From: Arthrobacter sp. ISL-5
GTDB taxonomy: Bacteria > Actinomycetota > Actinomycetes > Actinomycetales > Micrococcaceae
DNA length: 64,000 bases
Assembly (NCBI RefSeq): GCF_018613835.1
Contig: NZ_JAGGPM010000017.1
Span: 655-64,654 of the forward strand
Direction: 5' to 3'
Position numbers and translations under genes: made by a program. The notes below the pieces were generated by a model. It was not told where the DNA came from and made no database searches. It worked only from the letters and a program-made list of their open reading frames with translations. Positions 32,500 through 41,674 of the stretch are shown here, in pieces (position 1 is the first letter of the stretch; each line of letters starts with the position of its first letter).

Positions 32500-34197
32500 A
32501 TGGCACCCGCCGATTTCACCACCGGTGCCCGCCCGGTCAAAGCGGCCCGCGGCACCGAGCTCAGCGCCAAGTCCTGGCAGACGGAGGCCCCGCTGCGGAT
32601 GCTGATGAACAACCTGGACCCGGAGGTGGCCGAGCGCCCCGATGACCTGGTGGTCTACGGCGGCACCGGCCGGGCCGTCCGGTCCTGGGCCGCGTTCGAC
32701 GCGATCACCCGCACCCTGGAGACGATGGAGAAGGACGAGACCCTGCTGGTCCAGTCCGGCAAGCCGGTGGGTGTGTTCCGGACCAACGAGTGGGCCCCGC
32801 GGGTGCTGCTGGCGAACTCGAACCTGGTGGGGGACTGGGCGAACTGGCCCGAGTTCCGCCGGCTCGAGGCCGAGGGCCTGATGATGTACGGCCAGATGAC
32901 GGCCGGGTCCTGGATCTACATCGGCACCCAGGGCATCCTGCAGGGCACCTTCGAGACGTTCGCCGCGATCGCCCGGAAGCTCACCGGGGACGAGAACGGC
33001 ACCCTCGCCGGGACCCTGACGCTCACCGGCGGCTGCGGCGGCATGGGCGGGGCGCAGCCGCTGGCCGTGACGCTGAACGACGGCGCGTGCCTGATTGTCG
33101 ACGTCGACGAGACCCGGCTGCGCCGCCGCGCCGGCAAGCGCTACCTCGACGAGGTCGAGACCGACCTTGACGCCGCGATCGCCAAGGTCCTGGCGGCCAA
33201 GGAGGAGCGCCGCGGCTGGTCCGTCGGCTACGTCGGCAACGCCGCCGAGGTCTTCCCGGAGATCCTGCGCCGCCACAACGCCGGGGAGCTGACCGTGGAC
33301 ATCGTCACGGACCAGACCTCCGCGCACGACCCGCTGTCCTACCTGCCCGAGGGCATCACCGTTACGGAGTGGCAGGCCGAGGCCGCCGCCGACCCGGAAG
33401 GGTTCACCAAGAAGGCCCAGGCCTCGATGGCCAAGCACGTCCAGGCCATGGTGGAGTTCCAGGACGCCGGGGCCGAGGTGTTCGACTACGGCAACTCCAT
33501 CCGCGACGAGGCCCGCAAGGGCGGCTACACCCGTGCCTTCGAATTCCCCGGGTTCGTCCCGGCCTACATCCGCCCGCTGTTCTGCGAGGGCCTGGGCCCG
33601 TTCCGCTGGGTCGCGCTCTCCGGTGACCCCGAGGACATCGCCGTCACCGATAAGGCGATCAAGGAACTCTTCCCGGAGAACAAGCACCTGCACCGCTGGA
33701 TCGACGCCGCCGGGGAGCGCGTGGAGTTCGAGGGCCTGCCCGCCCGGATCTGCTGGCTCGGGTACGGCGAACGCGCCAAGGCCGGGCTGCTGTTCAACCA
33801 GCTCGTGAAGGAAGGCAAGGTCAAGGCGCCCATCGTAATCGGCCGGGACCACCTGGACTCCGGCTCCGTCGCGTCCCCGTACCGCGAAACCGAGGCAATG
33901 CAGGACGGGTCGGACGCGATCGCCGACTGGCCGCTGCTGAACGCCCTGCTCAACACCGCCTCCGGCGCCACCTGGGTCTCGATCCACCACGGCGGCGGCG
34001 TCGGCATCGGCCGCTCCATCCACGCCGGCCAGGTCTCCGTCGCCGACGGCACCGACCTCGCCGCGCAGAAACTCGAACGGCTCCTGACCAACGACCCGGG
34101 CATGGGCGTCATCCGCCACGCCGACGCCGGCTACGACCGCGCCCTCGAGGTCGCCCAGGAACGCGGCGTCCGCATCCCGATGAACGAAACCCGCTAA
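32500..34197 (+). CDS. hutU: Urocanate hydratase
   Basis: A 565-residue enzyme, normal family length, converting urocanate to imidazolone propionate with tightly bound NAD as electrophile in the cytoplasm. The NAD loop appears in [21 protein letters not shown], and the active-site region in [25 protein letters not shown] and [18 protein letters not shown] near the C-terminus. GAAGGAG lies 5 bases before the ATG. Codon use is extremely GC-biased here, so a long antisense frame (32446-34377) also stays open but is not a gene. It is followed by hutH after a palindromic element. Confidence 0.95.
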   Translation: MAPADFTTGARPVKAARGTELSAKSWQTEAPLRMLMNNLDPEVAERPDDLVVYGGTGRAVRSWAAFDAITRTLETMEKDETLLVQSGKPVGVFRTNEWAPRVLLANSNLVGDWANWPEFRRLEAEGLMMYGQMTAGSWIYIGTQGILQGTFETFAAIARKLTGDENGTLAGTLTLTGGCGGMGGAQPLAVTLNDGACLIVDVDETRLRRRAGKRYLDEVETDLDAAIAKVLAAKEERRGWSVGYVGNAAEVFPEILRRHNAGELTVDIVTDQTSAHDPLSYLPEGITVTEWQAEAAADPEGFTKKAQASMAKHVQAMVEFQDAGAEVFDYGNSIRDEARKGGYTRAFEFPGFVPAYIRPLFCEGLGPFRWVALSGDPEDIAVTDKAIKELFPENKHLHRWIDAAGERVEFEGLPARICWLGYGERAKAGLLFNQLVKEGKVKAPIVIGRDHLDSGSVASPYRETEAMQDGSDAIADWPLLNALLNTASGATWVSIHHGGGVGIGRSIHAGQVSVADGTDLAAQKLERLLTNDPGMGVIRHADAGYDRALEVAQERGVRIPMNETR

Positions 34198-34220
34198 CCA
34201 GGTCCAAGCCCCACGTCGAC

Positions 34221-34268
34221 TGCTCCGTAACTGCCGTTTTGGGCCCCCAAAAGGACACCTACGGAGCA
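34221..34268. repeat. Dispersed palindromic element, copy B (chimeric)
   Basis: The left arm begins TGCTCCGTAACTGCCG like copies A and C; the right arm carries GGACACCTACGGAGCA, whose GACACCTA block matches copy D at 32304. The outer TGCTCCGTA/TACGGAGCA ends still pair. It lies between hutU and hutH. Confidence 0.8.
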
Positions 34269-34290
34269 ATCGATGAGAAAAGTAGGAATC

Positions 34291-35883
34291 ATGACACTCA
34301 CAACCCAGGAACCGCTGACCGTTACCCTCGGTTCCAGCGGCGTCACGCCCGAGGACGTCGTCGCCGTCGCACGCCACAACGCGAAGGTGACCATCTCACC
34401 GGAAGCCCTGGACACTGTTGCCAAGGTCCGCGCACACATCGACGAGCTCGCCCACAGCGAGGTGCCCGCGTACGGCATCTCCACCGGCTTCGGGGCGCTC
34501 GCCAACCGGCACATCCCCAACGAGCTGCGCACGCAGCTGCAGAAGTCGCTCATCCGCAGCCACGCCGCCGGCATGGGCCCGGCAGTCGAGCGCGAGGTGG
34601 TCCGCGGCATCATGTTCCTCCGCTCCAAGACCCTCGCCTCCGGCCGCACCGGCGTCCGCCCGGTGGTCCTGCAGACGATGGTGGACGTGCTCAACGCCGG
34701 CATCACCCCGGTGGTCCGCGAATTCGGCTCGCTGGGCTGCTCCGGCGACCTCGCGCCGCTCTCGCATTGCGCCCTGGTGCTCATGGGCGAAGGCGAAGCC
34801 ACCGGACCCGACGGCGTGCTGTACGGCGCCAAGGACTGCCGCACCGTGTCCGAACTCCTCGCCGAGCACGGGATCGAACCCGTCACGCTCGCGGAGAAGG
34901 AGGGCCTGGCGCTCGTGAACGGCACCGAGGGCATGCTGGGCATGCTCCTCATGGCCATCGCTGACCTGCGCCAGTTGCTCACGACGGCGGACATCACCGC
35001 CGCGCTCAGCGTCGAGGCGCTGCTCGGCACGGACCAGGTGTTCCTGCCCGAGCTCCACGCGGCCCTGCGGCCGCACCCGGGGCAGGCCGCCAGCGCTGAC
35101 AACATGCTGCGCGTGCTGTCCAACTCCCCGATCGTCGCCTCACACCGGGTGGGCGACTCCCGGGTCCAGGACGCCTACTCGCTGCGCTGCGCACCGCAGG
35201 TTGCCGGGGCCGTCCGCGACACCGTGGACCACGCGGACCTCGTGGCCTCCCGCGAACTCGCGGCGGCCATCGACAACCCGGTGGTCCTGCCGGACGGCCG
35301 CGTGACCTCCAACGGCAACTTCCATGGTGCCCCCGTGGCGTACGTCCTCGATTTCCTGGCGATTGCCGTGGCGGATCTGAGTTCCATCGCCGAGCGCCGC
35401 ACCGACCGCATGCTGGATCCGGCGCGTTCGCACGGGCTGCCGGCGTTCCTCGCCGCGGATCCGGGCGTCGATTCGGGGCTCATGATCGCGCAGTACACCC
35501 AGGCCGGGCTGGTCTCGGACAACAAGCGGTTGGCGGTGCCGGCGTCCGTGGACTCCATCCCGAGCTCCGCCATGCAGGAGGACCACGTGTCCATGGGCTG
35601 GCATGCTGCACGAAAGCTCAGGAAGGCCGTTGAGAACCTCCGCCGCGTCCTGGCAATCGAACTGGTGACGTCCGCCCGCGCCCTCGACATGCGCACGCAG
35701 CTCTCCGGCGGTCAGCTGACTCCGGGTCCTGCGGGTGCAGCAGTCGTCGCGGCGCTCCGCGGCGTCGTCGAGGGTCCGGGGGCCGACAGGTTCCTCTCAC
35801 CGGAACTGGAGGCAGCCGATGTGCTGGTGGCCTCCGGCGAGGTAAGGGCGGCAGCCGAATCCGCCGTCGGAATCCTTGCCTAA
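34291..35883 (+). CDS. hutH: Histidine ammonia-lyase
   Basis: A 530-residue lyase that deaminates histidine to urocanate, the first step of the hut pathway. The self-forming MIO cofactor site reads GSLGCSGDLAPLSH, with Cys150-Ser151-Gly152 in place of the textbook Ala-Ser-Gly; the active-site Tyr is in PAYGISTGFG. Length and downstream motifs (SVDSIPSSAMQEDHVSMG) are typical. The ATG at 34291 has AGTAGGA upstream; an earlier in-frame ATG at 34273 lies right after palindrome B and is less likely. It has no HutR site of its own, so it is probably read from the hutU promoter. Confidence 0.93.
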   Translation: MTLTTQEPLTVTLGSSGVTPEDVVAVARHNAKVTISPEALDTVAKVRAHIDELAHSEVPAYGISTGFGALANRHIPNELRTQLQKSLIRSHAAGMGPAVEREVVRGIMFLRSKTLASGRTGVRPVVLQTMVDVLNAGITPVVREFGSLGCSGDLAPLSHCALVLMGEGEATGPDGVLYGAKDCRTVSELLAEHGIEPVTLAEKEGLALVNGTEGMLGMLLMAIADLRQLLTTADITAALSVEALLGTDQVFLPELHAALRPHPGQAASADNMLRVLSNSPIVASHRVGDSRVQDAYSLRCAPQVAGAVRDTVDHADLVASRELAAAIDNPVVLPDGRVTSNGNFHGAPVAYVLDFLAIAVADLSSIAERRTDRMLDPARSHGLPAFLAADPGVDSGLMIAQYTQAGLVSDNKRLAVPASVDSIPSSAMQEDHVSMGWHAARKLRKAVENLRRVLAIELVTSARALDMRTQLSGGQLTPGPAGAAVVAALRGVVEGPGADRFLSPELEAADVLVASGEVRAAAESAVGILA

Positions 35884-36045
35884 AAATGAACAATGTGCGC
35901 CGCCGGTAAACTTTTGCCGGCGGCGCCGAAATACTCTGCAACGCTCCACGCACCGACTTGCGGAGTGTAGTAGAACTGAACGTGTAGCAAAAGTCACATC
36001 AACGACGCTGTGGCGGAGAACATCCACAAAGGGGTAGAAGTTCAC

Positions 36046-36282
36046 ATGAAAGCACGCGGGGCAGTCCTGTCCAGACGTATCGCACACACGGCCACGGTTT
36101 CCGACTGGGGATCGTTGCACGCGGGCGAGCGGGTCGAAATCATCAAGCATGCGCATGTTATTGCCGCAGGCGAGGTCGAGGAGGTCTCACGGAGCGGCAA
36201 CGTTCTGTGGCTCGTCAGCAGCGGGATTTCCGAGACTCAGCTCTTCATGACGTCCGACGGCGTGCAGGTTCGCCGGACGTAG
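36046..36282 (+). CDS. Hypothetical small protein (78 aa)
   Basis: A 78-residue protein starting MKARGAVLSRRIAHTATVSD. It alternates hydrophobic and polar residues (VEIIKHAHVIAAGEVEEV, NVLWLVSS, LFMTSDGVQVRR), consistent with a small all-beta fold. No signal peptide, Cys or known motif. It is monocistronic, between hutH and a strong terminator. The upstream region contains GTAGC-N4-GTCAC-N4-ACGAC (35984-36006), a weak version of the 9-bp-period array. I do not recognise a function. Confidence 0.6.
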   Translation: MKARGAVLSRRIAHTATVSDWGSLHAGERVEIIKHAHVIAAGEVEEVSRSGNVLWLVSSGISETQLFMTSDGVQVRRT

Positions 36283-36293
36283 GTCAGGCAAAC

Positions 36294-36362
36294 AAAAGCC
36301 CCCGACCCTGGGATCATCCGGCCGTTTACGGCGGCGGATGAAACCAGAGGCGGGGGCTTTTT
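36294..36362. terminator. Rho-independent terminator
   Basis: AAAAGCCCCCG and CGGGGGCTTTTT form the outer stem, with an inner CATCCGGCC...GGCGGATG hairpin. A U run follows on the plus strand and an A run precedes, so it can serve both the plus-strand gene ending at 36282 and the minus-strand gene ending at 36378. Confidence 0.85.
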
Positions 36363-36377
36363 GCTTGCTAGGCCGTG

Positions 36378-36638
36378 CTAGGCTGCGATGTCCTCGTGGG
36401 TTTCGCCGAAGGGGACCGACTCGTCGAGGGCCACCTTGTAGTGGCCCGGTTCGAGGCGGGTGACCCTGATGCCGCAGGTGCCGTCTTGGGCTGCCGTTTC
36501 GATCAGGGTTTCCACCGCATTCTCCAGGCCCTCGTGGACCTGGTCCGCACTGGTGAAGGCCAAGTGGATGGACCGGGAATCCGAGGAGCCTGCCGCGTTT
36601 GAAGGAGCGGTTGGGCGCTCCATAATTGCTGTGCTCAT
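36378..36638 (-). CDS. Hypothetical small acidic protein (86 aa)
   Basis: An 86-residue protein. A Ser/Ala/Pro-rich leader is followed by IHLAFTSADQVHEGLENAVETLIETAAQDGTCGIRVTRLEPGHYKVALDESVPFGE, which reads as beta-alpha-beta with one Cys. No signal peptide or known catalytic motif. AGAAAG lies 7 bases before the ATG. It shares the terminator at 36294 with the convergent gene and is divergent from the antiporter, across a 198-bp gap in which I see no other gene. Function unknown. Confidence 0.6.
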   Translation of the reverse strand: MSTAIMERPTAPSNAAGSSDSRSIHLAFTSADQVHEGLENAVETLIETAAQDGTCGIRVTRLEPGHYKVALDESVPFGETHEDIAA

Positions 36639-36836
36639 GTACTGACTTTCTGTAATTCGTGCCGAGGCCGAAGCTCACTCTACCCGCCTGAGTCAACAAA
36701 CGTAAGATGACTGGCATTTGATAGGGTCCATGACCAGTTTGTCTAGCGCATAAATAAAGGGGATTCGGGTCCCTGGGGGGCTGATCCTACGGCTAGTGTT
36801 GGTCTGATCCGACAAGCCACCAGCGGAGGGGCGGCC

Positions 36837-38141
36837 GTGTTTGAACCTGCAAGCATCATCTTCGCCGCGGCCGGCATCGCCGTGTTTGTCGCCGCCATCC
36901 TGCCTAAACTCCTGCGGAATGCCCCGTTCTCGATGCCCATGGTGTTCCTGGGCGCAGGCATGGCCGCCTTCAGCCTGCTGGGCGACCTGCCGGACCCGGA
37001 CCCCGTCGCGCATCCGGACTTCACCACGCACCTGACCGAAGTCTGCGTCATCATCTCCCTCATGGGGGCGGGGTTGGCACTGGACCGCCCCGTCGGCCGC
37101 CGCCGGTGGGCCACCACCTGGCGGATGCTGGCGATTGCGATGCCGCTGTGCTTGGCCGGCATGGCGCTTCTGGGCATGTGGCTGCTGGGCCTGGGACTCG
37201 CCGCGGCGGTCCTTGTCGCCGCCGCCCTGGCGCCCACGGACCCTGTCCTGGCCTCCGAGGTGCAGGTCGGAGAGCCGGCCGATGAGGAGGAAGGGACAGA
37301 CCAGGAGGATGAAGTCAGGTTCGGGCTGACCTCGGAGGCAGGGCTCAACGACGGCCTGGCCTTTCCCTTCGTGTACCTGGCCATCGCCATGAGTGTGGTG
37401 GGCACCTCGCCCTCGGCATGGTTCCCCGAATGGTTCGCCGTGGATGTCCTGTGGCGCATTGGCATGGGCATGCTGCTGGGATTCGGAACGGGTAAGGCCC
37501 TTGCCCTGCTCTTCTTCTCCGCCCGGCACGAGAGCATGCGATTGTCCAGCCACTCCGAGGGGTTCGTTGCTCTTGCTGCCACGTTCCTGGCCTACGGCGT
37601 CACCGAGATGTTCGAGGGCTACGGCTTCATTGCGGTCTTTGTCTGCGCCGTGACTATCCGGGCGGCCGAGCATACGCACGGCTACCACAAAGTTCTGCAC
37701 TCCTACGTGGAACAGCTCGAGCGGCTGTTGACGGTGGTCATCCTGGTCCTCCTGGGCGGAGCCATCGCTAGGGGCCTGCTGGCGAGAATCGGCTGGGCAG
37801 AAGTAGGGGTCGCGCTGATTTTCCTGATGCTGGTCCGTCCGCTGTCCGGCTGGCTGGCCCTGGCCCGGGGCAAGACGGGGCCACGGGAGCGGATCGCCAT
37901 TTCCTTCTTCGGCATCCGCGGAATCGGTTCGCTCTACTACCTTTCGTACGCGCTCGGGCAGGGCGGGTTCGGGGACCAGGCGGAGCGGCTTTGGGCGATC
38001 GTTGGCCTGGTGGTGGCCATGTCCGTAGTGCTGCACGGTGCCACCACCGCGCCCGTCATGAACAGACTGGACCGGCTGCGCGAACGCCGGGCGGCCGAGG
38101 AATTCGGGGACGAAGGAAAAGCGCCGAAGACCCCGATCTGA
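36837..38141 (+). CDS. Cation:proton antiporter (CPA1, NhaP-like)
   Basis: A 434-residue membrane antiporter with about 12 helices. The ion-binding signature ALAPTDPVLASEVQVG contains the Thr-Asp-Pro motif of CPA1 Na+(K+)/H+ exchangers, and SEAGLNDGLAFPFVYLA matches the family's N-D pair. RISF-type sequence AISFFGIRGIGSLYYL follows later. It is missing the long cytoplasmic regulatory tail of some NhaP proteins. The GTG start at 36837 has GGAGG 7 bases upstream. It separates hutH from the rest of the hut genes without obvious functional relation. Confidence 0.85.
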   Translation: MFEPASIIFAAAGIAVFVAAILPKLLRNAPFSMPMVFLGAGMAAFSLLGDLPDPDPVAHPDFTTHLTEVCVIISLMGAGLALDRPVGRRRWATTWRMLAIAMPLCLAGMALLGMWLLGLGLAAAVLVAAALAPTDPVLASEVQVGEPADEEEGTDQEDEVRFGLTSEAGLNDGLAFPFVYLAIAMSVVGTSPSAWFPEWFAVDVLWRIGMGMLLGFGTGKALALLFFSARHESMRLSSHSEGFVALAATFLAYGVTEMFEGYGFIAVFVCAVTIRAAEHTHGYHKVLHSYVEQLERLLTVVILVLLGGAIARGLLARIGWAEVGVALIFLMLVRPLSGWLALARGKTGPRERIAISFFGIRGIGSLYYLSYALGQGGFGDQAERLWAIVGLVVAMSVVLHGATTAPVMNRLDRLRERRAAEEFGDEGKAPKTPI

Positions 38142-38283
38142 CGCGGCGGGAGTGTTCCATTGCCGTGGGCCACAGAGGCGCCACAGCGGCGCCAGCCGTT
38201 CAGGCCACGCCGGCCCGAAGTGTGGAGCGGGCAACGGCCGGCGGGTATTCTGAATTCATTTTCGACGTTGGTGAGCTGACTTC

Positions 38284-40515
38284 ATGGCAGGCAAGAGCTT
38301 TGTATTCCGGACGGCGCGTGCCCTGGCAGCGATGCTGGGGTTCGTGATCGTCAGTGGCATCTGCGGGGTTTTGGTGGCCAGCTTCCTGGTTCCCGGGGCT
38401 GCGCTCGCGGGTACCACCGTCAGCAATTCGATCTCCTATTTCAAGAGCCTCCCCACCGAGCTTGCCGTGCCGACGCCGGCCCAAACCACCAGGATGGTGA
38501 CGGCGGACGGGAAGCTGATCGCCACGTTCTACGCGGAAAACAGGGTGCAGGTGCCGCTGAAGCAGATGTCCCCGTTTATCCGGGATGCTGTAGTGGCTAT
38601 CGAGGACAGCCGCTTCTACGAGCACAGCGGGGTCGATACGCAGGGCGTTCTCCGTGCCCTGACCAGCAACCTGACGCGCGGCGAGAGGCAGGGGGCCTCG
38701 ACCCTGACCCAGCAGTACGTCACCAACGTGGCCAACGAGGCCCTGATTTCAGCCGGGCGAGAGGAACAGGTGGTGCTAAGCGGGCAGAAAAGCATGGGGG
38801 ACAAGCTCCGCGAAATGCGGCTGGCGATGGCGTTGGAGAAGAAGTTCACCAAGGACCAGATCCTCGAGGGTTACCTCAACATTGTCTTCTTCCACCGGAC
38901 GGCCTACGGCATTGAGGCCGCCGCCCAATACTTCTACAGCGTCCCGGCCAGCAAACTGACCCTGCCCCAGGCGGCGCTGCTCGCGGGGCTGGTGAACAGC
39001 CCAAGCTTCTACGACCCCGTGGCCAACCCGAAGAACTCCATCGCACGGCGCAACCAGGTCCTGGCGGCAATGCTCAGCCAGGGCAAGATCACCAAGAAGC
39101 AGCATGCTGCCGCGGTGGCCACGGGCGTGGGGCTGAAGGTCAGGCCCTCCAAACAGGGTTGCGCGGCGGCCGCGATAGCGCCCTACTTCTGTGACTACGT
39201 CACCCACCTGGTCCTCAACAACCCCGCGTACGGCGCGGACACGGCAGCGCGCGAGCAGAAGCTCTACCGCGGCGGATTGACCATCACCACCACGCTGGAC
39301 AGCCGGCTTCAGGAAAAGGCCCAGGCCCAGGTGAACGCCACCGCCGGGCCGAACCCCGCCAAGTGGGGTGCCTCGCTGGTAACGGTCCAGCCGGGCACGG
39401 GCAAAATCCTCGCCATGGCGCAGAATACGGTCTTCCTGCCGCAGCGCGGAAAGTTTGATACCCAGCTGAACTTCAACGTGGACTCCAAGGACCCCAGCGG
39501 CAACGACCTCAACGGCGCCGGTGGATTCCAGCCGGGTTCCACCATGAAACCGTTCACGTTCGCCGCATGGCTGCAGCAGGGACGGGCCATGACGGAGGTC
39601 GTGGATGCTTCACGGCGCGAGTATCCGCTGGGATTCCGCTGGCGGTCCTCCTGCGGGAAGGTGCTCGGCGCCTACAGCACCAAACAGCAGAAAGCGGGCC
39701 GGGAAGCGGCCGAGGACCTGCAGAATGCCTCCGAGGGCTACTACCGGAAGATGCCGGCCGACTACGGGCTCTACAACTCCATCAACACGGCCACGTTTGC
39801 CGAAGCGGCGCAGCTGGACTTCTGCGGGATCCAGAACATGGTCGATGCCGTGGGCCTGCACAGCGGACTGGACGGCGCTCCGGTCAACATGCACCAGCTG
39901 GGTAACCTGCTGGGCGGCACCGGCGTGTCCCCGATGTCCTTGGCCAATGCCTTTGCAACGTTCGCCGCCGACGGCCGGTACTGCGCGCCGTTCGCACTCC
40001 TTCGCGTGGCGGACGCCGCCGGACGGCAACTACCGGGCCAGGCTGCGGAATGCCGGAGCGCTGTACGCCGGGACGTCGCCCGCGGCGTGAATAAGGCGTT
40101 GCAGGACATGCTCACGAAAGGCTCGGGGATCTACATCAACCCCAAGGTCCAGAGCCGCGTGCCGGTGGCGGCCAAGACAGGCACCAACAACACCAACGGC
40201 GCCAGCTGGGTGGTGGGCTACACCACCGGCCTGGCCACGGCCTCCTTCTTCGGGGACGCGCTGGAGGGCCAGCAGCGGCCCGGCCGGAACCTCACCATCA
40301 ACGGCAAGTTCTACAGCCGCGTCGACGGCTACATGATCGCCGGCCCGCAATGGGCAAATTACATGGTCCAAGTGGCGCGGCTGTATCCGGCCGCCGCGTT
40401 CCCCAAGCCGCCGGCGGCCATCGTCGCAAAGCCGAAGCCCAAACCAGCGCCGATCCCGCGCACGTCCGCCAGCCCGCGCGCCTCCGCCAGCCCCTCCGCC
40501 AGCGCCAAGGATTAG
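38284..40515 (+). CDS. Class A penicillin-binding protein (transglycosylase/transpeptidase)
   Basis: A 743-residue bifunctional peptidoglycan synthase. One N-terminal transmembrane helix (about 10-42) precedes the GT51 domain with EDSRFYEH (107-114, catalytic Glu) and GASTLTQQYVTN. The transpeptidase domain has the nucleophile PGSTMKPF (Ser near 419), SxN in YNSINTA (near 498) and KTG in AAKTGTNN (near 630). The last 35 residues are a Lys/Pro/Ala/Ser tail (PKPKPAPIPRTSASPRASAS). No PASTA domain is present. It is preceded by a 142-bp gap and overlaps the convergent hutG by 4 bases. Confidence 0.92.
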   Translation: MAGKSFVFRTARALAAMLGFVIVSGICGVLVASFLVPGAALAGTTVSNSISYFKSLPTELAVPTPAQTTRMVTADGKLIATFYAENRVQVPLKQMSPFIRDAVVAIEDSRFYEHSGVDTQGVLRALTSNLTRGERQGASTLTQQYVTNVANEALISAGREEQVVLSGQKSMGDKLREMRLAMALEKKFTKDQILEGYLNIVFFHRTAYGIEAAAQYFYSVPASKLTLPQAALLAGLVNSPSFYDPVANPKNSIARRNQVLAAMLSQGKITKKQHAAAVATGVGLKVRPSKQGCAAAAIAPYFCDYVTHLVLNNPAYGADTAAREQKLYRGGLTITTTLDSRLQEKAQAQVNATAGPNPAKWGASLVTVQPGTGKILAMAQNTVFLPQRGKFDTQLNFNVDSKDPSGNDLNGAGGFQPGSTMKPFTFAAWLQQGRAMTEVVDASRREYPLGFRWRSSCGKVLGAYSTKQQKAGREAAEDLQNASEGYYRKMPADYGLYNSINTATFAEAAQLDFCGIQNMVDAVGLHSGLDGAPVNMHQLGNLLGGTGVSPMSLANAFATFAADGRYCAPFALLRVADAAGRQLPGQAAECRSAVRRDVARGVNKALQDMLTKGSGIYINPKVQSRVPVAAKTGTNNTNGASWVVGYTTGLATASFFGDALEGQQRPGRNLTINGKFYSRVDGYMIAGPQWANYMVQVARLYPAAAFPKPPAAIVAKPKPKPAPIPRTSASPRASASPSASAKD

Positions 40516-41585
40516 TCCGGCAGCGCCGGGTCCTGGCCCGGCAGTGCGGTCCTGCCCAGCAGGGTGTTGACCAGGCGCGCCGCCACCCGGGCCGTGCGGT
40601 TGTCAATGTCAAGGGAGGGGTTCAGCTCCGCCACGTCGGCGTGCAGCAGCTTCCCGCTCGCGCACACCTGCCGGCACACGGCGCTGATCACCGGCAGCGG
40701 AACGCCGAACGCCGCCGGGGCGCTCACCCCAGGGGCAGCGGACGCCGGCAGCACGTCCAGGTCGATGGTCAGGTACAGGACGTCGATGTCGGCCAGGAAG
40801 CCCGCCACGAACGCGTGCACGGCGTCCGGCGTGCAGTCCTCGTCCAGGAGGTATTTCACGCCCAGCCGGTCGGCCGTGCCGAAGAGCGTGCGGGTGTTGT
40901 TCGGTTCGGAAATCCCGACGACGGCGTACTTCAGTTCGCGCCCCGCGGCGGCTTCCGCCCGGGCCATCTGGAGGAACGGCGTGCCGGAGCTGGGCGCGGC
41001 CTCGTCGCGGAGATCGAAGTGGGCGTCCAGGTTCAGCACCCCCAGCCGCTGTCCTTCTCTGACGGCCTGGGATCCGGCCACGCCCAGGTAGCTCGCGAAG
41101 GCAGACTCGTGGCCGCCGCCAAGCAGCACGGTGAGGTTGCCGGCGTCGAGCAGTGCTGTGACCGCCACGCCGGCCCTGGCCTGGCCGGCTTCGAGTTCGC
41201 CGTCCCGGACGGTCACGTCACCGGCGTCGAGGACGGGCCTGTCCAGATGGAAGCCCAGCGGGCCCAGCGCGGTGCGGATGGCGGCGGGCGCTTTTGCGGC
41301 GCCCGTACGCCCCTTGTTGCGGCGGACGCCTTCGTCGCTGCAGAAGCCCAGCAGTACGGCCGGCCGGCCGGCCCTGCCCGGAGCAGTGGCGCTGACCGGA
41401 GTAGTTACATTGGCCGGTGGGGTGACTCTGACAGGCGGGTCCGCGCGGAGCGGACTGCGCTGGCGCCGGGCGGCCGCGTACGGAGCCACCGCCTGCCACC
41501 AGCGCCGGTGTTCTTCGCCGTCGCCGTCGAATCGGCCCGTCCAGGGCGGCGGCGGGGCATCGACGGAGAGAGCGGGAAAATCCAT
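40512..41585 (-). CDS. hutG: Formimidoylglutamase
   Basis: A 357-residue arginase-family hydrolase giving glutamate and formamide from N-formimidoyl-glutamate. Binuclear Mn ligands are in LLGGGHESA, LNLDAHFDLRD and LTIDLDVLPAS. A Pro/Thr/Val-rich insertion (VTPPANVTTPVSATAPG, about residues 54-70) separates the N-terminal segment from the core; its function is unclear. The upstream HutR-type site at 41641 ties this distant gene to the hutU-hutH operon about 5 kb away. Arginase or agmatinase would be the alternatives, but the W-W-x-A-V N-terminus and the context favour HutG. Confidence 0.85.
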   Translation of the reverse strand: MDFPALSVDAPPPPWTGRFDGDGEEHRRWWQAVAPYAAARRQRSPLRADPPVRVTPPANVTTPVSATAPGRAGRPAVLLGFCSDEGVRRNKGRTGAAKAPAAIRTALGPLGFHLDRPVLDAGDVTVRDGELEAGQARAGVAVTALLDAGNLTVLLGGGHESAFASYLGVAGSQAVREGQRLGVLNLDAHFDLRDEAAPSSGTPFLQMARAEAAAGRELKYAVVGISEPNNTRTLFGTADRLGVKYLLDEDCTPDAVHAFVAGFLADIDVLYLTIDLDVLPASAAPGVSAPAAFGVPLPVISAVCRQVCASGKLLHADVAELNPSLDIDNRTARVAARLVNTLLGRTALPGQDPALPD

Positions 41586-41640
41586 GCTTCAAGCTCACCG
41601 CACAGGGCCGGAGAAAGCCAGCAGCGCCGGCGTCGTACTG

Positions 41641-41654
41641 TCTGAAATCCCGGA
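41641..41654. promoter_or_regulatory. HutR-type operator 4 (hutG promoter)
   Basis: TCTGAAATCCCGGA, 56 bases upstream of the hutG start, agreeing with the recalled TCTGwwATwCCAGA box at 12 of 14 positions. It falls in the 89-bp gap between hutG and the purine permease. Confidence 0.65.
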
Positions 41655-41674
41655 ACCGGCGTTAAGGGCGAAGG

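Noticed and set aside
32446..34377. 643-residue minus-strand frame
   Set aside because: Antisense to hutU; caused by its strong third-position GC bias. Sequence is Gly/Val/Asp/His-rich without a domain.
36693..38234. 513-residue minus-strand frame
   Set aside because: Antisense to the cation:proton antiporter, which has clear motifs on the plus strand.
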